Positions 15,307 through 24,148 of a DNA stretch of 64,000 nt are shown one piece after another. Below the pieces are notes generated by a model. It worked only from the letters and a program-made list of their open reading frames with translations, made no database searches and was not told the DNA's origin. Source of the stretch: Phycisphaeraceae bacterium. GTDB lineage: Bacteria > Planctomycetota > Phycisphaerae > Phycisphaerales > UBA1924. How positions within the stretch are numbered: the stretch's first letter is position 1; every line of letters begins with the position of its first letter. The stretch is taken from positions 682,001 to 746,000 of the forward strand of contig JAHBWW010000001.1 of assembly GCA_019636795.1 (NCBI GenBank), written 5' to 3'. A program made the translations under genes and the position numbers.

Positions 15307-16894
15307 TTATTCTTCAAGATAACTGCTCAGAAAGATCGCAAGGTCCGCCTTGGTGTGCTCTCCATCGAGATCAAGGTCAGCCGTCACGTCCCCCTGGCCG
15401 TAGGCGATGAGAAAGTCGATGGGGTCGAGCGTGTCGATGTTCTCGTCGCCGTTGAAGTTTGCGGGCATAGCGAGGATCATGGCACACTTCACTGCTTCCT
15501 GCGCGTTCAAGAGGCCATAGCCTGTCCACTTGTCATAGCCCTGCGGCCCGATATCGGTGGCAGTCGTTCCCAATATAAACTTCACCTGTTCAAAGGTCAG
15601 AGATGGATTCATTTTGAGCATCAGTGCCACAACACCCGCAACCTGTGGCGAGGACCATGATGTTCCGGCAGAATACGAATCCAGGAAGCCGTACTCAGCA
15701 CCTTGTTGCGTTGCCTCATCATACGCAAATGTTGTTACAATATCCTCGATCGGCGCAACGACAGTGAGCAACGGCGCGGTGTTTTCGATCGGCCGCAGCG
15801 GGTAGTAGCCCGAGCCGCACGAACCGAGATCGTTGATATGAGGGTTGATGCGCGAATGACAATGCCATCCCTGCCCTGTCCGGCACGCACCGCCGACGGT
15901 GATGGTTTTCGGATACCACGCAAGCGGGTGAATTGTGGTCGTGCCACCAGTCCCGGCTGTACATGCCGGTTCGTCGGGGTAGTCATCAGTCCAGCACGGT
16001 GCTTGCGGGGTCGACGCGCTGTTGCCGGTAATGGCGATGATGATGCAGCCGCGTTCGTAGGCTTGGTCGATGGCGATGTTGAGAGGGTTCTCTTCGTCGC
16101 AGAAAAACGCCGCGGAGTTGTACCCATTAATTGCCTCGAGTGCAGTGCAGATTACGCGGGCACGCACTGGACCCCATTCTTCCGGATCTTCCTCATCATC
16201 ACCCGGGCTCCAGCCAGCGGCATAGCGAATCGATGCGGCAAGTGATTGATCGGATGCACGGCACGATTCATATGTCGCCTGACATTCCTGTTGAGTCGAC
16301 AATTGCATTGTCGTTATGCGAATCGTCATAATGCTGCAATCCCAGCATACTCCAGCGATTCCGATTTCGTTTTCTGTGAGAGCGCCAGCAATACCCGCCA
16401 CAACCGTTCCGTGTGGTATCGCCCCTTGACTGAATGTCCACAGCACGTCTTCGACATTGGTAGGCCCGTCATTCGATGGAGGTTCATACGAGGATGGTTC
16501 ACAAGGACAACTCTGATCAAACAGTCGCACGCCTCCGTACACAATCGTCGCGCTCGCCGGATGAATCTTCCCCTCAAACTCAGGATGATTCATATCGATG
16601 CCTGAGTCGATGATCGCGATCGTGGTGTTGGGGTCGTTGTGGTCGATCGCATACGGGTAGTCGAGCGTGTTGTAGCCGACCAGTGTCCACGCATACGTCA
16701 CCTTGGTCGAGTGCAGCCAGTGCTGGCCGTGCGGTGCCAGCGTGGACGATTGGAACAGCGGATCATTGACAAGCAATGTCGGCTCGATGTTTTCGAACCC
16801 GCCACCCAACTGACCGAACGCCCCCCCCCACAGGCAGCAAAATCCAGCCGAACAAAGCCGCGATCACGCCGATCATTCGATGAAAATATGCCAT
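15307..16894 (-). CDS. Secreted subtilase (S8 family) with dockerin-like tail, frameshifted at a G9 tract
   Basis: The catalytic triad is complete: Asp in AIIDSGIDMNHPEF, His in PHGTVVAGIAGA, Ser in SAGTSWSSPQVAGVVALM. The C-terminus is a dockerin-like repeat (NFNGDENIDTLDPIDF, DLDLDGEHTKADL). A good ribosome site (GGAGG) and an ATG at 16894 begin a signal peptide, MAYFHRMIGVIAALFGW, but reading continues out of frame after nine G (16821-16829). With eight G the signal peptide would join the protease at GGAFGQLGGGFENIEP. As it stands only an unexported protein from a GTG or ATG after the tract could be made. This is either sequencing error, a fresh mutation, or slipped-strand phase variation. 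Confidence 0.85.
16821..16829. repeat. C9/G9 homopolymer tract inside the subtilase gene
   Basis: Nine C on the plus strand (nine G on the coding strand), at the junction of signal peptide and mature protease. Loss of one base, or gain of two, restores one continuous frame. Confidence 0.95.
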
Positions 16895-16910
16895 AAAATC
16901 CTCCAATTCT

Positions 16911-17015
16911 GGTTGACGACACAGGGCGGATGCATCATGCTGAGTAGATACGAAGCACGCAATCGGAATTCGGACTAATCCGTACAAGAATTCTCACTTT
17001 TCGGAGGCTTCAGCC
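16911..17015 (+). promoter_or_regulatory. Duplicated upstream region, copy 1
   Basis: These 105 bp are repeated almost exactly before the next paralogous gene (17734-17838). They contain TTGACG (16913-16918), a 17-bp gap and CATGCT as a weak promoter candidate, and CGGAGGC as ribosome site. The subtilase gene starts in the other direction 16 bp to the left. Confidence 0.55.
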
Positions 17016-17639
17016 ATGGCGAGACTCGTCGTCATCCTCGCAGCATTTCTCACTTTCACGCTCCCGTCGCTTGCCCTCGCCCAGACCCGCGAGTTCCGCG
17101 CATGGTTCGAAGCCCCCCAGACCGTCGTGGCTGGCGAGACATTCCAAGTTTGGATGTGGGCAACATACGAGGAAGATGGAACGCCGGCTTCTGACGGTTG
17201 GTACTCCGGTGTCCAGGCAAGCATCGAAGTATCCGGCACCCTCGCGGCGTTTGATACGATCAGCAATGTGAGGGACGGACTTCCGTTTCGCCTTCCACCG
17301 GGAACCCCGGATGGGCCTTGGCTCCGTGATTTTCTGGTGTTTCAGGCGCCTGTTCCTGGGTCACCCTTCAATGATTCAGTACCCCTGCCAGTTCTAATGG
17401 TTGAAGTAACAACTCGGAGCAGTACAACAGGCTGGTTACATATTGATTTACGGCCCGCGTCAGACCAGAATCTGCCTTGGCTCTCATGGTGGGATGACCG
17501 TACATCAGATTGGATCAACACCTTGGATTCAGGTGTTGGCCTGATGACTTCAACCGCCACCATCCGCGTCATCCCCGCGCCAGCCTCCGCCGCACTCCTC
17601 GGTCTCGCCGTATTCTCGCTCTCGCGGCGACGCCGATAG
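17016..17639 (+). CDS. Exported PEP-CTERM-like protein, paralog 1
   Basis: Encodes 207 residues: signal peptide (residues 1-22, ending ALAQ), a beta-rich domain of about 160 residues starting FRAWFEAPQTVVAGETF, and the sorting tail VIPAPASAALLGLAVFSL followed by SRRRR. The domain resembles cohesin-like or other immunoglobulin-fold surface modules only in general strand pattern; I do not assign a family. It is one of two tandem paralogs that share start region, domain (VWMWATYE, TPDG.WLRDF, GWLHIDLRP) and upstream DNA. Anchoring by an exosortase is expected from the tail. Confidence 0.8.
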   Translation: MARLVVILAAFLTFTLPSLALAQTREFRAWFEAPQTVVAGETFQVWMWATYEEDGTPASDGWYSGVQASIEVSGTLAAFDTISNVRDGLPFRLPPGTPDGPWLRDFLVFQAPVPGSPFNDSVPLPVLMVEVTTRSSTTGWLHIDLRPASDQNLPWLSWWDDRTSDWINTLDSGVGLMTSTATIRVIPAPASAALLGLAVFSLSRRRR

Positions 17640-17733
17640 AGCCCAGGCTGCTGCTTCACTTGCCCGAAATTCAGTCGCCAAGAGTCTCCGCCGAAACAAT
17701 CTGACGCAAAACGCCATTGAACTCGTGCATTTC

Positions 17734-17838
17734 GGTTGACGACACAGGGCGGATGCATCATACTGAGTGGATACGGAGCACGCAATCGGAATTCGGACTA
17801 ACCATACAAAGAATTCTCACATTTCGGAGACTTCAGCC
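17734..17838 (+). promoter_or_regulatory. Duplicated upstream region, copy 2
   Basis: Near-identical in sequence and equal in length to 16911-17015. TTGACG (17736-17741) is followed after 17 bp by CATACT (17759-17764), a slightly better -10 than in copy 1. The ribosome site is CGGAGAC. The repeat starts 95 bp after the stop of paralog 1, so the duplication included the promoter. Confidence 0.55.
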
Positions 17839-18525
17839 ATGGCGAGACCCATCGTCATCCTCGCAGCATTACTCACCTCCACGCTCCCATCCCTTGCTCT
17901 TGCTCAGGACAAGGTGTTTCGCGCATGGTTCGAAGCCCCTCAGGCCGTCATGGCCGGCGACACATTCCAAGTCTGGATGTGGGCGACTTATGAAGTGGAT
18001 GGCGTGCCGGAAGTAGATGGCAACATACATTCTGTCGTGGGAAGCATCGAGGTCTCTGGCGATCTTGGTGCTTTCACAAACATTTTACCGTTGCGCGATG
18101 GCCTGGCTCTGATCTTGGATCGCGGCACGCCCGACGGGTCGTGGCTGCGCGATTTCATGACGGTTCAACCATACGGCGTTCCGGGCGTCATTATCGACGA
18201 GCGCAATCCGCTTCCAATTCTCATGTTTGAAATTGAAACCACTCCGAATACAACAGGTCACCTGCATATTGACCTGCGGCCGTTTACTGACGAATCCATC
18301 CCACACTTGAGTTGGTTCTATCCATTTGCTGACCCATTCTACTGGGTCATCACAACAGACTCGGATGTGTCACTCATCACCACCACCGCCACCATCCGCG
18401 TGATTCCTGCGCCGAGTGCTTATCTCAGTTTGGTGATTCTTGTTGCCTGGCGGAGGCGTCGAGAGGCGAGGTTGTGCACAACGCTGCCGATGCGAGCATG
18501 CTCTGCGTCGAGAACCCTGCGTTGA
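17839..18525 (+). CDS. Exported PEP-CTERM-like protein, paralog 2 with extended tail
   Basis: Encodes 228 residues. Signal peptide and domain match paralog 1 throughout (FRAWFEAPQAVMAGDTF, VWMWATYEVDG, HLHIDLRPF). The sorting segment VIPAPSAYLSLVILVAW is followed by RRRR, but translation then runs about 20 residues further (EARLCTTLPMR and on) where paralog 1 stops. Loss of the original stop codon or a late frameshift is likely, and the extra tail could impair sorting. Divergence between the copies is moderate, so the duplication is not recent. Confidence 0.8.
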   Translation: MARPIVILAALLTSTLPSLALAQDKVFRAWFEAPQAVMAGDTFQVWMWATYEVDGVPEVDGNIHSVVGSIEVSGDLGAFTNILPLRDGLALILDRGTPDGSWLRDFMTVQPYGVPGVIIDERNPLPILMFEIETTPNTTGHLHIDLRPFTDESIPHLSWFYPFADPFYWVITTDSDVSLITTTATIRVIPAPSAYLSLVILVAWRRRREARLCTTLPMRACSASRTLR

Positions 18526-18586
18526 GGGGTCTGCATTCGACTGATGGTCAATGCACGCAGTGTTTGAACGATCGATATGATCGGCG

Positions 18587-20290
18587 ATGAAGATTGCGCT
18601 GGTGCAGGTCAATCCGACGGTGGGGGATATCGCGGGCAACGGGCGGTTGATCGAGGGGGCGATCGCGGCGGGGCGGGGGATGGGTGCGGATGTGGTGGTG
18701 GTGCCGGAGTTGGCGGTGAGCGGGTATCCGCCGAAGGATCTGCTGTTGCAGCGTGGGTTTGTGGCGGCTTGCGCAGCGGAGGTCAAGCGGATCGGCGAGA
18801 GATGTACGGCGGGGATTGCGGCGGTGATCGGAACGCCTTTGCCTGTGGAAGGCGATGGGGATCGGGCGGGGGGAATCGCCAACAGCGTGGTGGTGTATCG
18901 CGATGGGGCGATGGTGGACTACTACGACAAGCGGCTTTTGCCGACGTATGACGTGTTTGATGAGGATCGGTACTTTGCAGCGGGCGATCGGGCGGTGGTG
19001 GTGGACATTGCGGGCGTGAAGGTGGGGCTGGCGATCTGCGAGGATCTGTGGCGCGGCGAGGACGCGGGGTTTGCTTCGCGGTATCGCGGCGCGGCCGATC
19101 CGGTGGAGGAGGCGGCGCGCGCGGGGGCCGAGGTGCTGGTGGTGCCTTCGGCGAGCCCGTATGTGCTGGGCAAGCATGACCGGCATGTGGCGATTCTGCG
19201 CATGCACGCGATGCGGCATGGGTTGAGCGTGTGCTCGGTCAATCAGGTGGGGGGGAACGACGAGTTGATCTTTGATGGGCGCGCGTGCGTTGTGGATGCG
19301 CGGGGCGCGGTGGTGGCGCAGGCGAAGGCGTTTGATGAGGATGTGCTGGTGGTGGAGGTGGGCGGGTCGGTTGCGGAGGCGGCATCGCTGCCTGCGGACC
19401 TTGGGCCTGAGGGGAATGTGGTTGAGGCGCTGACGCTGGGGGTGCGCGATTACCTGCGCAAGACGGGATTCAGGAAGGCGGTGATCGGGCTTTCGGGCGG
19501 GATCGATTCGGCGGTGACGGCGGCGATTGCGGTGAAGGCGCTGGGGGCGGAGAACGTGCTGGGGGTGGCGATGCCGAGCGTGTATTCGTCGGGGCACTCG
19601 GTGGAGGATGCGTTGGAGTTGGCGGCGCGGCTGGGGATGCGGTGCGAGGTGGCGGCGATCGAAGGGGGGCATGCGGCGCTGCGGGCGGCGGTGGATCCGG
19701 TGTTTGGGGCGATTGGTGAGCGGAAGCTGGGCGAGCGGCTGCCGGATGTGGCGGATGAGAATCTGCAGTCGCGTGTGCGCGGGACGATGCTGATGACGGT
19801 GTCGAACCGGACGGGGGCGATGGTGCTGACGACGGGGAACAAGAGCGAACTGGCGGTGGGGTACTGCACGCTGTATGGGGATATGAACGGCGGGCTGGCG
19901 GTGCTGAGCGATGTGCCCAAGACGATGGTCTATCGGATCGCGCGGTGGATGAATGAGCGGTGGAGGGAGTGCGGGTTTGGGGGCGAGCCGATACCGCAGC
20001 GGTCGATCGACAAGCCTCCGAGCGCGGAGCTGGCGCCGGGGCAGGTGGATGCGGATTCGCTGCCGGCGTATGAGGTGCTTGATGCGATCGTGGAGATGCA
20101 TGTGGAGCAGCGGCTGAATGCGGCGGAGATTGTGGAGAGGACGGGGTTTGGGGCGGAGTTGGTGGAGCGATTGGTGCGGCTGATGGATCGCAATGAGTAC
20201 AAGAGGAAGCAGGCGGCGACGGGGCTGAAGGTGACGGGGGTGGCGTTTGGCTCGGGGCGGCGGATGCCGATTGCGCGCGGGTGGTGGTGA
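18587..20290 (+). CDS. nadE: Glutamine-hydrolysing NAD+ synthetase
   Basis: Encodes 567 residues. It makes NAD+ from deamido-NAD+, ATP and glutamine in the cytoplasm. The N-terminal nitrilase-like glutaminase domain has its Glu (VVPELAVSGYPPKDL), Lys (YYDKRLLPTYDVFDE) and Cys (GLAICEDLW). The C-terminal synthetase has the PP-loop SGGIDSA, and further conserved segments TTGNKSELAVGYCTLYGDM and KPPSAELAPGQ. Length and order are those of the bacterial two-domain enzyme. There is no ribosome site; TATGAT ends five bases before the ATG, so transcription probably begins at or next to the start codon. Confidence 0.96.
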   Translation: MKIALVQVNPTVGDIAGNGRLIEGAIAAGRGMGADVVVVPELAVSGYPPKDLLLQRGFVAACAAEVKRIGERCTAGIAAVIGTPLPVEGDGDRAGGIANSVVVYRDGAMVDYYDKRLLPTYDVFDEDRYFAAGDRAVVVDIAGVKVGLAICEDLWRGEDAGFASRYRGAADPVEEAARAGAEVLVVPSASPYVLGKHDRHVAILRMHAMRHGLSVCSVNQVGGNDELIFDGRACVVDARGAVVAQAKAFDEDVLVVEVGGSVAEAASLPADLGPEGNVVEALTLGVRDYLRKTGFRKAVIGLSGGIDSAVTAAIAVKALGAENVLGVAMPSVYSSGHSVEDALELAARLGMRCEVAAIEGGHAALRAAVDPVFGAIGERKLGERLPDVADENLQSRVRGTMLMTVSNRTGAMVLTTGNKSELAVGYCTLYGDMNGGLAVLSDVPKTMVYRIARWMNERWRECGFGGEPIPQRSIDKPPSAELAPGQVDADSLPAYEVLDAIVEMHVEQRLNAAEIVERTGFGAELVERLVRLMDRNEYKRKQAATGLKVTGVAFGSGRRMPIARGWW

Positions 20291-20321
20291 GAGTGGTTTT
20301 GTTTTGAGTGATCGAAGACAC

Positions 20322-20355
20322 CCGGAGATGTGCCCGAGGACGGTCAAATCTCCGG
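20322..20355. terminator. Hairpin between convergent genes, GGCGTC family
   Basis: CCGGAGAT (20322-20329) pairs with ATCTCCGG (20348-20355), followed by CGTCC. The arm-plus-CGTC layout matches the hairpin after pepA and the repeat at 942-960. There is no T tract. Confidence 0.55.
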
Positions 20356-20429
20356 CGTCCATAGGACAAGCGGGCTTGGGAACACCCGGGCTTCAAGCGG
20401 AATTGGGCTCGGGCGTGGGCTGGGTGAGG

Positions 20430-20939
20430 TTACCAGGCGCCGGCGTAGGTGGTGATGTAGGGGGCGGCGTCGCGCTGAGCGAGTTCGTGGAGGCGTTTTG
20501 CGATCTGGCGGAGGTGGAGGGTGTCGTGGTCGAGCCATGCGCCCATGAGATCGCCGGCGCGGATGGGGCCTAGGGATGGGTGGGAGTGGGTTGCGTCCCA
20601 GTCGGGGTTGGTGAGACTGAGGAGCCAGGTGACGGAGTGTTCGCGCTGGACGGTGAAGCGGGCGAGGGTTTCGGGTGCGGCTTGATCGGCGTAGTGATGC
20701 AGCGCGGGCCATGATTGGGGATCGATGGGATCCCAGGGTTTTGCGGTGAAGGTGCGTTCGAGGCGTGGGCGGAAGTCGCGGGTTTCTTCGTCGAGCAGGT
20801 GGCAGAGGATGTCGAGGATGGACCAGTCGTTGGGGTTCGAGGTGTAGCGAAGATCGGCATCGTCGAGGCCTGCGATGATGGAGGAGAGGACGCGGGGGAA
20901 TGCTGCGAAGCGGGGCAGGGCGTGGTAGAGGTTTGGCAT
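20430..20939 (-). CDS. DinB-like four-helix protein
   Basis: Encodes 169 residues. Helix pattern and conserved His residues are those of the DinB/YfiT superfamily: DWSILDILCHLLDEE near residue 45 and WLDHDTLHLRQIAKR near residue 140, which together form the metal site. Family members include thiol-dependent transferases and hydrolases, many uncharacterised; no substrate can be named. The ATG follows CCGGAGCACGCCC, a usable ribosome site. It is divergent from the ThrE-type exporter gene, with only 37 bp between starts. Confidence 0.82.
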   Translation of the reverse strand: MPNLYHALPRFAAFPRVLSSIIAGLDDADLRYTSNPNDWSILDILCHLLDEETRDFRPRLERTFTAKPWDPIDPQSWPALHHYADQAAPETLARFTVQREHSVTWLLSLTNPDWDATHSHPSLGPIRAGDLMGAWLDHDTLHLRQIAKRLHELAQRDAAPYITTYAGAW

Positions 20940-20976
20940 GGGCGTGCTCCGGGTGGTGGAATGCTACAGTCGAAGC

Positions 20977-22203
20977 GTGAGCCATGGCGCGGCGGAGATC
21001 GGGGGATCGCAGGACGCTGTTGAGCAGTTGCTCACGGAGATGCCTCAGGCGCTGTCGACGTATGGGACGCCTTCGCATCGGCTTGAAGAGGCGATGGGGC
21101 TGTGCGCGGCGAAGATGGGGGTGCAGGCGGAGTTTTTCTCGATGCCGACGGCGGTGTTGTGTTCGATCGGGTCGGGGGAGGCGATGCGGACGCACATTGT
21201 GCGTGTGATGCCGGGCGATGTGAATCTTGAGAAACTTGATCGGGTGGATGATGTGCTGGGGAAGGTGTTTCGGCGGCGGGTGACGGCGGCGGAAGCGCTG
21301 GCGGAGGTGAGGGAGATTCGGGCTGCGCCGGTGCGGTATGCGGGGTGGATGACGGTGGTGTCGTGCGGGATTGCGGCGGCGTGTGCGGCGCGGTTCTTCG
21401 GCGGGGCGTGGGTGGATGCGGCAGCGGCGAGCGCGATCGGGTTGATCGTGGGCGTTTTTGCGATGATCGCGTCGCGGCGACGGCAGGTATCGCGGGTGAC
21501 GGATTTTGCGTCGGGGTTTGTGGCGGCGGCGCTGGCGAACCTGCTGACACGGGTGGACGGGGGATTGACGCCAAGCGTGGTGACGATCGCGAGCGTGATT
21601 GTGCTGGTGCCGGGGTTGACGCTGACGGTGGCGATCAATGAACTGGCGACGCGGAACCTGGTGGCGGGGACATCGCGGCTGATGGGCGCGCTGATGATCT
21701 TTCTGTCGATCGGGTTTGGCGTGGGGATCGGGCAGGCGCTCACAGCGGGGCTGGCGGCGGCGGGGGAGGCGGATGTGCCGATGCCGGCGTGGTCGCAGGC
21801 GCTGGCGATTGCGGTGGTGCCGTTCGCGCTCACGGTGTTGTTTCGGGCGCGGCCTCGGGACATTGTGGTGATTGTGCCAGCGGCGGCGATCGGGTATTAC
21901 GTGTCGCGGCTTGGGGCGACGTGGGCGGGGCCTGAGATCGGGGCGTTTGTGGGTGCGATTGCGGTGGGGCTGTATGCGAACGGATATTCGCGGGTGAGCC
22001 GGAGGCCTACGGCGATCACGATGGTTCCGGGGTTGATGATGCTGGTGCCGGGGTCGATCGGGTTTCGGAGCGTGTCGTCGTTTCTGGCGGACGATGTGCT
22101 GGCGGGGGTGGAGACGGCGTTTCTGATGGTGATGGTTGCGACGGCGATTGTGACGGGGCTTTTGCTGGCCAATGTGCTGCTGGCGTCGAAGCAGAGTTTG
22201 TAG
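20977..22203 (+). CDS. ThrE-type threonine/serine exporter family protein
   Basis: Encodes 408 residues from the GTG used. The N-terminal cytoplasmic half (YGTPSHRLEEAM, PGDVNLEKLDRVDDV) and the membrane half with about ten segments (GLTLTVAINELATRN, TMVPGLMMLVPGSIGFRS) are both present, as in the fused single-chain exporters that remove threonine and serine from the cytoplasm. TACAGT ends six bases before this GTG, suggesting a leaderless transcript; an ATG at 20938 would overlap the divergent DinB-like gene. It converges on the MauE-like gene with five bases between stops and no visible terminator. Confidence 0.88.
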   Translation: MSHGAAEIGGSQDAVEQLLTEMPQALSTYGTPSHRLEEAMGLCAAKMGVQAEFFSMPTAVLCSIGSGEAMRTHIVRVMPGDVNLEKLDRVDDVLGKVFRRRVTAAEALAEVREIRAAPVRYAGWMTVVSCGIAAACAARFFGGAWVDAAAASAIGLIVGVFAMIASRRRQVSRVTDFASGFVAAALANLLTRVDGGLTPSVVTIASVIVLVPGLTLTVAINELATRNLVAGTSRLMGALMIFLSIGFGVGIGQALTAGLAAAGEADVPMPAWSQALAIAVVPFALTVLFRARPRDIVVIVPAAAIGYYVSRLGATWAGPEIGAFVGAIAVGLYANGYSRVSRRPTAITMVPGLMMLVPGSIGFRSVSSFLADDVLAGVETAFLMVMVATAIVTGLLLANVLLASKQSL

Positions 22204-22208
22204 GCGGA

Positions 22209-22694
22209 CTAGTTCGCTGCGAGGAGAGTTTGGTTGTGGCGTTGAGGGGAGTTTGATTGCGGCAATGCAAACGAGCAAAAGAGCAAGGCTATGGCGATCA
22301 GGCCGTTCTGGAGTGCAATGGGCACCCAGTTGTCAACTGGGGCAGCGCTGAACGCACAGCCGCAGGGGACTGGAGTAGGAGGGGGTTTGAGAGCAAGTGC
22401 GGTTGCATAGACTGCAAAGCAAATGAACAAGGCGGAGGTAGTTCGTGCGGCGTGCCGCCAGAAGCCTCTAGTAGTGGCCCAGAGAGACCATGTGCCGATT
22501 ACGAGTTCAAGCGCGATGATGATCCACGGCGCTGCATCCCATGTTGGCGGCGGTAAGACCTGATGGGCGGCGAGCGTGTCGCGAAAGGTAGCCGGGTTTT
22601 GGACTTTGAGTGTGGCAGCGGTGACGAGCACGATCGCAGCAGCCAGCACACTGCCTTGAGCCAAGCGTACGATTATTTTTTTGACCGCCACCAT
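22209..22694 (-). CDS. MauE/DoxX-like membrane protein
   Basis: Encodes 161 residues with four membrane segments. The first helix and loop fit the MauE family (AATLKVQNPATFRDTLAAHQVLP, shown in parts: TLKVQNPATFRD and HQVLPPP), and CGCAF after helix three supplies the characteristic Cys pair. MauE proteins act in periplasmic redox steps; in methylamine utilisation MauE and MauD are needed to mature the small subunit MauA, which carries six disulfides. Here the gene is last in an operon that also encodes a 12-Cys exported protein, so a comparable oxidative-folding task is a reasonable inference. CGGAG lies before the ATG, inside the upstream gene. Confidence 0.72.
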   Translation of the reverse strand: MVAVKKIIVRLAQGSVLAAAIVLVTAATLKVQNPATFRDTLAAHQVLPPPTWDAAPWIIIALELVIGTWSLWATTRGFWRHAARTTSALFICFAVYATALALKPPPTPVPCGCAFSAAPVDNWVPIALQNGLIAIALLFCSFALPQSNSPQRHNQTLLAAN

Positions 22695-23641
22695 GCAAAA
22701 ACTCCGAGAGCCATAACAATTGATCCTCCAACGAGAAATGCACGACTCCAGGTGGCACCGAGGGGTTTGGATGTCGGATCAACGAGAGGCATAGCTTCCT
22801 GTTCTGCGGCTCTTGGGGAGGTGTGCCAGTAGTAACTATCTGCAAACGCTTGTACCAAAGGCTTTGCGGCTTGGGCTGCTCGGACGATCGCGCCGTTTCG
22901 AGTAAACAAATCCGGTGGCGGCGAGTCGATCAGTTCGGCGGAGGAGAGTTGCCATATCTGCGGATGTGGCGGGCGGCGCGTCCGGTCTAAAAATGAATCG
23001 ACATATCGAGGGATTACTATGCCTGCAACGTCAACAGTGTCAGAGAAGTTATGAGATCGAACAGCCCCGGATCGCGGGGTAGGAAGTGTTTCGAAGTGTT
23101 GCCATGAAAGAATTTGTCCGGCCTTCGAGACTTCGAAGCGTTTGTGGCTTGCACTTGGTACTTCAACGGGGCCGTCCGGGCTTGAACGCAGGGCAACGCT
23201 ATCTGGCGCGTTCCAGATCACAAGCCAGCCATTCGCGGTCTCCTCGATACTGGTGAGGTTGTCTCGTTCTGCCAGAAGGAGAAGTGCTTGTGAAACAGGA
23301 TGCGGAATGTCAAAAAAAGAATTGACATAACTTTCGATGTCATCGTCCCAGCCTCGCAATTCGCCGGTTCGGGTGTCGGCACCTGTGCCGCGTGAATATC
23401 TGCCATTCTTGTCGCGGAGGAAAACCCGGCTGCGATGGATGTGAAGAACACATTGAGATGAAAAATCCAGCCAGAACTCAAAGGTACCATTCAGGGCCTC
23501 AGCCTCGTAGACGAGATGCAGGACACCGTGCGGCGGCATTGACCGCTCAATTGCGGCAATGGGATCGCCAGGGTTGCTGCCACTGGACGAAAGTCCGATC
23601 AGAATTGAAATGAGGGGAGCAAGCACGGTGGGTGAATCCAA
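22673..23641 (-). CDS. Exported membrane-anchored protein of unknown function
   Basis: Encodes up to 322 residues. The N-terminus is a hydrophobic signal-like segment (APLISILIGLSSS). The C-terminus has a membrane helix (FLVGGSIVMALGVFAWW) followed by RSKK, so the large middle domain should lie outside, held by the C-terminal anchor. The middle is beta-rich (GTFEFWLDFSSQ, GWLVIWNAPDSV) and could be a LolA- or outer-membrane-carrier-like sheet, but no family can be claimed. The start is TTG, with a GTG five codons later as alternative; neither has a good ribosome site. It overlaps the MauE-like gene by 22 bp. Confidence 0.65.
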   Translation of the reverse strand: MDSPTVLAPLISILIGLSSSGSNPGDPIAAIERSMPPHGVLHLVYEAEALNGTFEFWLDFSSQCVLHIHRSRVFLRDKNGRYSRGTGADTRTGELRGWDDDIESYVNSFFDIPHPVSQALLLLAERDNLTSIEETANGWLVIWNAPDSVALRSSPDGPVEVPSASHKRFEVSKAGQILSWQHFETLPTPRSGAVRSHNFSDTVDVAGIVIPRYVDSFLDRTRRPPHPQIWQLSSAELIDSPPPDLFTRNGAIVRAAQAAKPLVQAFADSYYWHTSPRAAEQEAMPLVDPTSKPLGATWSRAFLVGGSIVMALGVFAWWRSKK

Positions 23642-23663
23642 GTAGCACTGAAGTCATGCGATG

Positions 23664-24113
23664 TTAACTGATCGGACCCATGCCGACGCAAGCGAAGCCA
23701 AAACAATCCTTGATCTGAAATCCCGCATTTGATTCAACCCCTTCTGTGTATTTAAGCTTGGTCCAGCAGCATTGGCCATTTTCAAGTCCGCATGTTCCGA
23801 GCAAGTTCCACGAGATTCCAGTCGGCGGTTCTGAGCATGGACCTTGATACCAGTCGGTCGATTGACCGCTTGATATAGTCCAGCACAGAGCATCCCGGGT
23901 AAGAACTGTGAGTGAAGGTTTTCCAGATTCTCCCACATTGGCATCGCGCGGGGCCTTTTCACAGATGGTTAACACAGACGTTGCTGCACACGCCGATCCG
24001 GACCAACTGCAGTTAGTTTCGCCACAAACATAACAAGCGGCGAGAGCGAACGTAGCGCATACTGCGCTCATCGACAATGCCATGAAAAGATTCGAGGTTT
24101 TTGTGTACACCAT
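23664..24113 (-). CDS. Cysteine-rich exported protein, probable lipoprotein
   Basis: Encodes 149 residues. The signal peptide ends LALAAC, which also reads as a lipobox (LAAC) with Cys27 as lipidation site. From Cys27 onward there are 12 Cys (27, 30, 35, 42, 51, 77, 93, 108, 115, 116, 137, 142), an even number fit for six disulfides, or eleven plus one lipidated. No known Cys pattern was recognised. AGGGAG seven bases before the ATG supports the start. It lies between the pseudopilin and the membrane-anchored unknown, all read the same way. A surface or periplasmic disulfide-rich factor whose folding is aided by the MauE-like protein is the simplest model. Confidence 0.75.
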   Translation of the reverse strand: MVYTKTSNLFMALSMSAVCATFALAACYVCGETNCSWSGSACAATSVLTICEKAPRDANVGESGKPSLTVLTRDALCWTISSGQSTDWYQGPCSEPPTGISWNLLGTCGLENGQCCWTKLKYTEGVESNAGFQIKDCFGFACVGMGPIS

Positions 24114-24148
24114 GGCATCTCCCTTTGAGGGTAACGGTGGGAATCATT

